A stretch of 64,000 nt of DNA, taken from Parvibaculaceae bacterium (GTDB lineage: Bacteria > Pseudomonadota > Alphaproteobacteria > Parvibaculales > Parvibaculaceae). Of the stretch, positions 57,660-64,000 are shown piece by piece (position 1 is the stretch's first letter; each line of letters begins with the position of its first letter). The notes beneath the pieces were generated by a model that was given only the letters and a program-made list of their open reading frames with translations, made no database searches and had not been told where the DNA came from. The position numbers were made by a program, and so were the translations under genes. The stretch is taken from contig JAPWJY010000008.1 of NCBI GenBank assembly GCA_028283765.1, positions 1,679,001 to 1,743,000 of the forward strand. The letters run 5' to 3'.

Positions 57660-58709
57660 CTATTCGAAGCTCAATTCCCCCCGGGAAAGGGGTGCAAAGC
57701 ATTTTTCTATATCAGCCCGGGGCACATCCGCCAGACGGGCCGGCTGCCAGCGGGGTTTCTGGTCCTTGTCGATCACAACCGCCCTGACGCCCTCGTAAAA
57801 ATCATGCCCCTCCATGAACCGGTTGGTCAGGCGGTATTCAAGCTGCATGCAGGCCTCGAAATCGAGCTTCGCGCCTGCTTTCATCTGCGAAAACGTGACC
57901 AGCAGGCTGGTCGGGGATTTGCCTGCAAGGGTCGCCAGCGTCGCCTTCGCCCATGCGTCGCCCCCGTCCGCCGCCTCATTCAGCGACGCCAGAACGGCTT
58001 CGAGCGAAGCTGCGGAAAAATGCCGGTCGATCTTTTCCTGCAGCGAAGCGAGAGGTGCCGCCCCGGCATCGGCCGCGAAAGCCGCCGTCACGTCCTCGGG
58101 GGTTGCCCCTTCGGCAAGCGTGGCTTTCAGCGCTTCCAGCCGGTCACCCGGCACGAAAATATCGGCGATACCCGCATAGATCGCGTCGGCGGCGCGCAGG
58201 CGCTCGCCGGTAAGCGCCAGATACATGCCGGTCGCGCCGGGACAGCGCGGCAGGAAAAAGGTGCCGCCGACATCGGGAAAAAGCCCTATCCCCGTTTCCG
58301 GCATGGCGAACACGAGCCGCTCCGTCGCCACCCGGAGCGAGCCATGGACCGAGAGGCCGACGCCGCCGCCCATGTCGATCCCGTCCATCAGCGCGACATA
58401 GGGCTTGGGATAGCGCTTGATATAGCGGTTGAGCCGATATTCCTCGCGGTAGAATTCCATAAGGCGCGGATCGCCCGCCCGGCCCCAGTCGTGCAGCACC
58501 CGGATGTCGCCGCCCGCGCACAGCGCGCGCTCGCCCGCCCCTTCAAGGATGACGGTCCGGACATCGCCGTCCAGCGCCCAGCTTTCCAGCCGGGGATGGA
58601 TCAGGCGCACCATGCCGAGCGTCAGCGCATTGAGCGCCTTTGGCCGGTTGAGCGTGATGATTCCCGCGCCGCCACGGCGCTCGAACAGAACTTCGGCTTC
58701 CTCACTCAT
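57660..58709 (-). CDS. 3-hydroxyisobutyryl-CoA hydrolase
   Basis: Crotonase-fold thioesterase of 349 residues that frees 3-hydroxyisobutyrate in valine catabolism. ALCAGGD at 62-68 forms the oxyanion hole, and Glu138 and Asp146 in PETGIGLFPDVGG are the expected catalytic acids. The length, the C-terminal extension and the operon context separate it from simple enoyl-CoA hydratases. It lies 13 bases after the acyl-CoA dehydrogenase. Confidence 0.93.
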   Translation of the reverse strand: MSEEAEVLFERRGGAGIITLNRPKALNALTLGMVRLIHPRLESWALDGDVRTVILEGAGERALCAGGDIRVLHDWGRAGDPRLMEFYREEYRLNRYIKRYPKPYVALMDGIDMGGGVGLSVHGSLRVATERLVFAMPETGIGLFPDVGGTFFLPRCPGATGMYLALTGERLRAADAIYAGIADIFVPGDRLEALKATLAEGATPEDVTAAFAADAGAAPLASLQEKIDRHFSAASLEAVLASLNEAADGGDAWAKATLATLAGKSPTSLLVTFSQMKAGAKLDFEACMQLEYRLTNRFMEGHDFYEGVRAVVIDKDQKPRWQPARLADVPRADIEKCFAPLSRGELSFE

Positions 58710-58721
58710 CCGCGCCCACCC

Positions 58722-59858
58722 TCAACGGAACAGTTCACGCGCGATGATGACGCGCATGATTTCATTCGTGCCCTCAAGTATCTGGTGGACGCGCACATCG
58801 CGCAGATGCCGTTCCAGCGGGAAATCATTGAGATAGCCGTAGCCGCCATGAAGCTGGAGCGCGTCATTGACGACCTTGAAGCTCGCATCGGTGACGAACC
58901 GCTTGGCCATGGCCGCCTGCATGGTCGCATCGGAAGCTTTGGCGTCGACGCGCGACGCCGCGTAATAGAGCAGGAGCCTGGCTGCCTGAAGCTCCGTCGC
59001 CATATCCGCCAGCCGGAACTGGAGCGCCTGAAACTCCTTCAACGCCCGGCCGAACTGCCTGCGCTCCTCCATATAGTTTTTCGCCGCGTCAAAGGCCGCC
59101 TGCGCCGTGCCGAGCGCGCAAGCGGCGATATTGAGACGCCCGCCGTCGAGCCCCATCATGGCGAGCTTGAAGCCCTCGCCTTCCTCACCCAGACGATTGG
59201 CCACCGGCACCCGGCAGTTTTCAAAAATCACCTGGGCGGTCGGCTGCGAATTCCAGCCCAGCTTCTTTTCCCGCTTGCCGAAGGAAAGGCCGGGCGTGCC
59301 CTTCTCCACCACGAGGCATGAAACGCCCTTCGCCCCCTCGCCGCCGGTGCGCACCATCACGACATAAATGTCGGATACACCGCCGCCGGAAATGAAGGCC
59401 TTGGAACCGTCGAGCACATAATGATCGCCGTCGCGCACGGCTTTCGTCCTGAGCGAGGCCGCGTCCGATCCCGACGAGGGCTCCGTCAGGCAATAGCTGG
59501 CGATCAGGTCCATGCTGGTCAGGCGCGGCAGCCATTTCTGGCGCTGTTCGTCCGAGCCGGTCCGGTCGATCATCCAGGACGCCATATTATGGATTGAAAG
59601 ATAGGCGGCGGTGGAGGTGCAGCCATAGGAAAGCGCCTCGAAGATGAGCGCCGCATCAAGGCGCGTCAGGGCCGAGCCGCCCACATCCTCGCGGACATAG
59701 ATGCCCGCGAAACCGAGCGCCGCCGCCTTGCGCAAGGTTTCGACCGGAAAGAACGCCTCGCGGTCCCAGTCCGCTGCGTAAGGCGCGAGTTCGGCCCCGG
59801 CAAAGTCGCGGGCCACCTGCTGGAACGCGCGTTGATCTTCGGTCGGCTCGAATTGCAT
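58722..59858 (-). CDS. Acyl-CoA dehydrogenase, isobutyryl-CoA type
   Basis: FAD enzyme that introduces the alpha-beta double bond in a branched acyl-CoA. The 378-residue protein has [15 protein letters not shown] at the flavin-proximal loop and Glu362 in [10 protein letters not shown] as catalytic base. Together with the HIBYL-CoA hydrolase and HIBADH downstream it matches isobutyryl-CoA dehydrogenase of valine degradation. A clear promoter and a palindrome lie upstream. Confidence 0.9.
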   Translation of the reverse strand: MQFEPTEDQRAFQQVARDFAGAELAPYAADWDREAFFPVETLRKAAALGFAGIYVREDVGGSALTRLDAALIFEALSYGCTSTAAYLSIHNMASWMIDRTGSDEQRQKWLPRLTSMDLIASYCLTEPSSGSDAASLRTKAVRDGDHYVLDGSKAFISGGGVSDIYVVMVRTGGEGAKGVSCLVVEKGTPGLSFGKREKKLGWNSQPTAQVIFENCRVPVANRLGEEGEGFKLAMMGLDGGRLNIAACALGTAQAAFDAAKNYMEERRQFGRALKEFQALQFRLADMATELQAARLLLYYAASRVDAKASDATMQAAMAKRFVTDASFKVVNDALQLHGGYGYLNDFPLERHLRDVRVHQILEGTNEIMRVIIARELFR

Positions 59859-59887
59859 CGCTCACTCTCCCTCGTATCCCCTTGCGG

Positions 59888-59916
59888 GTCTATCCGAGCC
59901 TTTCCCATGGTGTCAA
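59888..59916 (-). promoter_or_regulatory. Promoter of the valine-catabolism operon
   Basis: On the minus strand TTGACA (59916-59911) and ATAGAC (59893-59888) are spaced by 17 bases, 30 bases before the acyl-CoA dehydrogenase start. Confidence 0.65.
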
Positions 59917-59923
59917 CGCATCG

Positions 59924-59935
59924 CTGAATATTCAG
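59924..59935. promoter_or_regulatory. Palindrome upstream of the valine-operon promoter
   Basis: CTGAATATTCAG, a perfect 12-bp palindrome just upstream of the -35 box and in the divergent hemB leader. A regulator of branched-chain catabolism could bind here; which one is unknown. Confidence 0.4.
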
Positions 59936-59956
59936 TCAGCCGCCGCAAAGCTGTGA

Positions 59957-61036
<1,080 letters not shown>

Positions 61037-61205
61037 TTATGCCGTGAGAGCAAAAAACCCGGACGGATAGCCTCCAGCCGGCTGTCTTTCCACCATAAAA
61101 TAATCCGACGGATTTTCCGGATCCTCCCGTTTTATTGGCAAGAACGGCCTGTGGCGGCACACATGATCGCCGCGGCGTCGTTCGAACCATAGCGGAGACA
61201 CACCC

Positions 61206-61862
61206 ATGAAAATCACGCGAGACGTTCTTTATGGCGTCGCTGTTCTGGCCTTGTCAGCTTTCCTGCCCATGGCCGCCAGCGCGGCCGGCAACGGCAGCCA
61301 CGCCCCGTTCGGGCAGGCGGACACCAATCATGACGGCACCATCACCAGGGCTGAAATGGAACAGGCCGCCGTCGCCCGCTTCAAGGCGCTGGATACCTCC
61401 GGCAGCGGCAAGGTGACGAAGGCCGATTTCGACAAGGCTGTGGAGGCCAGAGGCGAGGCGCGGACGAAGGAAATCTTCGCCAAGATGGATGCCGACCATG
61501 ACGGCAAGGTGACGAAGGAGGAATATGCCGCCTTCGCCGCTGCCCGGGCCAGGGAGTTTTCCGACAAACGCTTCGACAAGCTCGATGCCGGCAAAAAGGG
61601 CTACATCACCGAAGCCCAGATCGACAAAACTGCTGAAAAACGCGGCGGGAGATTTGCCGGACACGCCTTCGAGCGGCTCGATACCGGCAAGAAAGGCTAT
61701 GTGACGCAGGCCGACTTCGTGGCCCAGGCCGACAAGATGTTCGGCTGGATGGACAAGAACAAGAACGGCGTCATTGAAAAAGGCGAACTCTCCAGAGGTC
61801 CGCGAACGGGCGGCGCGCACGGCACCATGGCCCCCATCCCCGATCAGCCATCCAAGGAATAG
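61206..61862 (+). CDS. Exported EF-hand calcium-binding protein
   Basis: A 218-residue protein with a signal peptide (cleavage near ASA-AG at about 26) and a series of EF-hand loops: DTNHDGTITRAE, DTSGSGKVTKAD, DADHDGKVTKEE and DKNKNGVIEKGE look complete, while DAGKKGYITEAQ and DTGKKGYVTQAD have Lys-Lys at the metal positions and are probably not binding. Likely periplasmic. Function unknown; calcium buffering or sensing are options. Confidence 0.88.
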   Translation: MKITRDVLYGVAVLALSAFLPMAASAAGNGSHAPFGQADTNHDGTITRAEMEQAAVARFKALDTSGSGKVTKADFDKAVEARGEARTKEIFAKMDADHDGKVTKEEYAAFAAARAREFSDKRFDKLDAGKKGYITEAQIDKTAEKRGGRFAGHAFERLDTGKKGYVTQADFVAQADKMFGWMDKNKNGVIEKGELSRGPRTGGAHGTMAPIPDQPSKE

Positions 61863-61961
61863 CTCTCCCGCCATGCGGGGAACGGATGTGCCCCCTTCGG
61901 TTTCCATCGCATGACCAGCGGAGCGGCCCGCCCTGAACCGAAAGGCGCAGGGCGGGCTTTG

Positions 61962-63095
61962 TCATGCCGAAACCTGATTGACGCCGTCGACCTTGACCAC
62001 GGCGTCGGTATAGAAGCCGTTGAAGCCCGATTGCAGCGCCAGCGAATAGGCGCCGACAAGACCGACCTCGACCCAGTCCGTTTCATCAATGTCCGAGGGC
62101 AGATGAAACGGGATCTGAAGATGATCGATCGAGTCGCAGGTCGGGCCGAAAATATGGAAAGGCACCAGTTCTCCCTCAAGCGTGCGCTTCCGTCCGATGG
62201 CCCTTACCGGCGGATCGAGATAGCCGTCGCGCACTTCCGACAGGCAGCCATAGACCCCGTCATTGAGATAAAGGTCCTTCTCCTTGCGCAGGTGAACCTG
62301 CGTCAGGATCGAGCAGCCATCGGCAACGAGCGCGCGGCCCGGTTCGCAGAACAGCCTGATGCCGAGCGCAAGGCGGTCGTTGGTTTTCGCGATCACGTCG
62401 AAATAGGCGGAGAGCGGCGGAATGTCCTTTTTATAGTGCCCCGGAAATCCGCCGCCGATATCGAGATATTCGAGCGGCACCTGGGCGCGCGCCGCCACCT
62501 TTGCGGCCAACTCCATGGCGACGCGGTAGGCGTCCGGGTCGATGCACTGGCTGCCGACGTGAAACGCGATCGCCGTCCTGCAGCCGCGCCGGTTCGCCTC
62601 CCTGAGCAGCATCACCGCATCCGCCTCGTTCGCGCCGAACTTGGAGGAAAGATCATAAATGGCGCTGCCCTTGGGCGTGGCGATGCGCACCTCCACGATA
62701 ATGTCGGTGCCGACAACCGCGTTCAGCTTGTCGAGTTCGCTGATGTGATCGACGACATAATCCTTGATGCCATAGACGCGGTTGGCGGAATCGAGCACGC
62801 CACGTCCCTTGACCGGATGGTTGAAGTAGCAGTGCGCGTCATCGAAGAGTTCGCTGACCTTGGCGATCTCGGTCAGCGAGGCCGTGTCGAAATCCCGGAC
62901 GCCCGCCTCATGAAAGGCTTTCAGCACAATCTCGTGCGGGTTGCATTTGACCGCATACATGACGGTGCCGGGGAAATTGTCGATGAACAGGCGCGCCCTG
63001 TCCTTGAGGACATCGGGGAAGATACAGAAGATCGGATAGGACGGGTCGAGCCTCGTAAGCACATCCTCAACGGACGCAAATCGCTGCACCTTCAT
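61962..63095 (-). CDS. Ornithine/lysine decarboxylase, alanine-racemase-fold type
   Basis: PLP-dependent decarboxylase making a polyamine precursor (putrescine, or cadaverine). The 377-residue protein has Lys50 in YAVKCNP, the phosphate loop LDIGGGFPG at 211-219 and Cys320-Asp321 in FGPTCDSID, all as in eukaryotic-type ornithine decarboxylases of alphaproteobacteria. GAGGAG precedes the ATG. It is 25 bases downstream of the next gene's stop, so an operon is likely. Ornithine preference is probable but not proven. Confidence 0.92.
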   Translation of the reverse strand: MKVQRFASVEDVLTRLDPSYPIFCIFPDVLKDRARLFIDNFPGTVMYAVKCNPHEIVLKAFHEAGVRDFDTASLTEIAKVSELFDDAHCYFNHPVKGRGVLDSANRVYGIKDYVVDHISELDKLNAVVGTDIIVEVRIATPKGSAIYDLSSKFGANEADAVMLLREANRRGCRTAIAFHVGSQCIDPDAYRVAMELAAKVAARAQVPLEYLDIGGGFPGHYKKDIPPLSAYFDVIAKTNDRLALGIRLFCEPGRALVADGCSILTQVHLRKEKDLYLNDGVYGCLSEVRDGYLDPPVRAIGRKRTLEGELVPFHIFGPTCDSIDHLQIPFHLPSDIDETDWVEVGLVGAYSLALQSGFNGFYTDAVVKVDGVNQVSA

Positions 63096-63120
63096 CAGAT
63101 CTCCTCACAGGATGAAAACA

Positions 63121-64000
63121 TCATTTTTTCGCCGGTTGGCCGAGCCGGGCGATCAGGCTCGATGTATCCCACCTGCCGCCGCCCATAGACTGGACCTCCG
63201 CGTAGAATTGATCAACGAGAGCGGTCTGGGGCAGATGCGCGCCGTTGCGGCGCGCCTCATCGAGGCAGATGGCGAGATCCTTGCGCATCCAGTCGACGGC
63301 GAAGCCGTGGTTGAACGCGCCCGCGATCATGGTCTTGTAGCGGTTTTCCATCTGCCAGGACTGGGCGGCTCCCCTGGAAATCACCTCCACCACGGCGGCG
63401 GCGTCGAGGCCTGCGGCCTGCGCGAAATGGATGCCCTCGGAAAGCGCCTGCACCAGCCCCGAAATGCAGATCTGGTTGACCATCTTGGTCAACTGGCCCG
63501 AGCCCGAAGGCCCCATCAGCCGGACCGAGCGGGCAAAGCTCGCGATCAGCGGCTCGGCGCGGGCATAGGCCGCCTCGTCGCCCCCCACCATCACGGTGAG
63601 AACGCCGTTTTCGGCGCCCGCCTGCCCGCCCGAGACGGGAGCATCCAGAAAGCCGAGACCCGGCACCTGCGCGGCCTGCGCCAGTTCGCGGGCGACCGTC
63701 GCCGACGCCGTGGTGTGGTCGACGAACAGCGCGCCCTTCTTCATGGCGGCGAAAGCCCCGTCCGCGCCCACCGTCACTGAGCGTAGATCATCGTCATTGC
63801 CGACGCAGGCGAACACGAAATCGGCATCCGCGGCGGCCTGGGCAGGGGTCGGGGCCGAAAGGCCGCCATGCTTTTCAACCCAGAGCGCCGCTTTCGCCGC
63901 CGTCCTGTTATAGACGGTCACCTCATGGCCCGCGGCCTTCAGATGTCCCGCCATGGGAAAGCCCATGACACCCAAACCCAGAAACGCGACGCGCTCGCCC
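63121..64000 (-). CDS. Beta-hydroxyacid dehydrogenase (HIBADH/tartronate semialdehyde reductase family), 5' end outside the window
   Basis: Partial gene: the coding frame continues through the right edge, where ERVAFLGLGVMGFPMAGH gives the Rossmann motif. Visible landmarks are DAPVSGGQAGAEN and the catalytic Lys in GSGQLTKMVNQ. About 293 codons are seen, so only the first few are missing. It is a paralogue of the HIBADH at 56.7 kb but lies with a decarboxylase, so its substrate may differ. Confidence 0.9.
   Translation of the reverse strand, partial: GERVAFLGLGVMGFPMAGHLKAAGHEVTVYNRTAAKAALWVEKHGGLSAPTPAQAAADADFVFACVGNDDDLRSVTVGADGAFAAMKKGALFVDHTTASATVARELAQAAQVPGLGFLDAPVSGGQAGAENGVLTVMVGGDEAAYARAEPLIASFARSVRLMGPSGSGQLTKMVNQICISGLVQALSEGIHFAQAAGLDAAAVVEVISRGAAQSWQMENRYKTMIAGAFNHGFAVDWMRKDLAICLDEARRNGAHLPQTALVDQFYAEVQSMGGGRWDTSSLIARLGQPAKK

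Noticed and set aside
61911-63188. 425-codon open frame on the plus strand opposite the decarboxylase gene
   Set aside because: It is antisense to a gene with full family motifs and has low-complexity Arg/Asp/His-rich sequence, a typical GC-rich shadow. Similar long shadows opposite anmK, hppA and the DUF1302 genes were left out too.

Overview
This 64 kb window is a GC-rich chromosomal segment of an alphaproteobacterium. The markers are a C4-pathway 5-aminolevulinate synthase, a COX15-type heme A synthase beside DUF2842, a cytochrome bc1 assembly chaperone, a Ros/MucR regulator, an LdtR-like MarR regulator, the block UQCC-YceD-plsX-fabH-ihfA-merR-tRNA-Pro, and the block glyA-nrdR-ribD-ribE-ribBX-ribH-nusB-thiL. 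The many acyl-CoA genes, a luciferase-like monooxygenase and two DUF1302 outer-membrane proteins suggest a lipid- or hydrocarbon-degrading genus, possibly Parvibaculum or a relative. The genus is an inference and is not proven here.

Layout. 0.1-3.5 kb: an aldehyde dehydrogenase divergent from two PaaG-like enoyl-CoA hydratase/isomerase genes. 3.5-11.3 kb: a nine-gene SUF iron-sulfur operon on the minus strand (rrf2/iscR, IscS-type desulfurase, sufB, sufC, sufD, sufS, sufT-like, sufA, tfoX-like). 11.6-16.1 kb: an alpha/beta hydrolase, a split chromate transporter, anmK and tyrS. 16.2-19.4 kb: a TetR gene with a perfect palindromic operator upstream, followed by a probable ferritin-like diiron protein and a flavin monooxygenase. 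19.5-24.4 kb: an FAD-linked oxidase, glpK, moaA and NAD kinase. 24.4-26.6 kb: an accessory scar holding the C-terminal tip of an Rhs protein with a toxin-like tail, its likely immunity gene, a frameshifted small gene and a gspE fragment. 26.6-28.7 kb: a NUDIX hydrolase and a 3-oxoadipyl-CoA-type thiolase.

28.8-33.1 kb: two tandem DUF1302 paralogues that share an upstream promoter block. 33.4-35 kb: ctaA, DUF2842 and a 26-residue membrane peptide. 35.3-37.6 kb: an AT-rich tandem duplication of a beta-propeller gene lying against the 3' end of a tRNA-Pro. 37.7-43 kb: the lipid/IHF block and bamE. 43.1-53.7 kb: a proton-pumping pyrophosphatase, the riboflavin block, glyA and a mucR paralogue lacking most zinc ligands. 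53.8-64 kb: hemA, GDPD, LdtR-like, a valine-catabolism operon, hemB, an EF-hand protein, an ornithine decarboxylase-type enzyme and a partial beta-hydroxyacid dehydrogenase.

Most of the window is housekeeping. The accessory signals are the Rhs tip/immunity scar, the TetR-diiron-flavin operon, the duplicated DUF1302 pair and the duplicated propeller pair. Fe-S assembly (SUF), tetrapyrrole synthesis (hemA, hemB), heme A synthesis (ctaA), bc1 assembly and flavin supply (rib genes) together describe a respiratory aerobe. Starts were chosen from Shine-Dalgarno match, family N-termini and overlap with neighbours. Several genes start with TTG or GTG.
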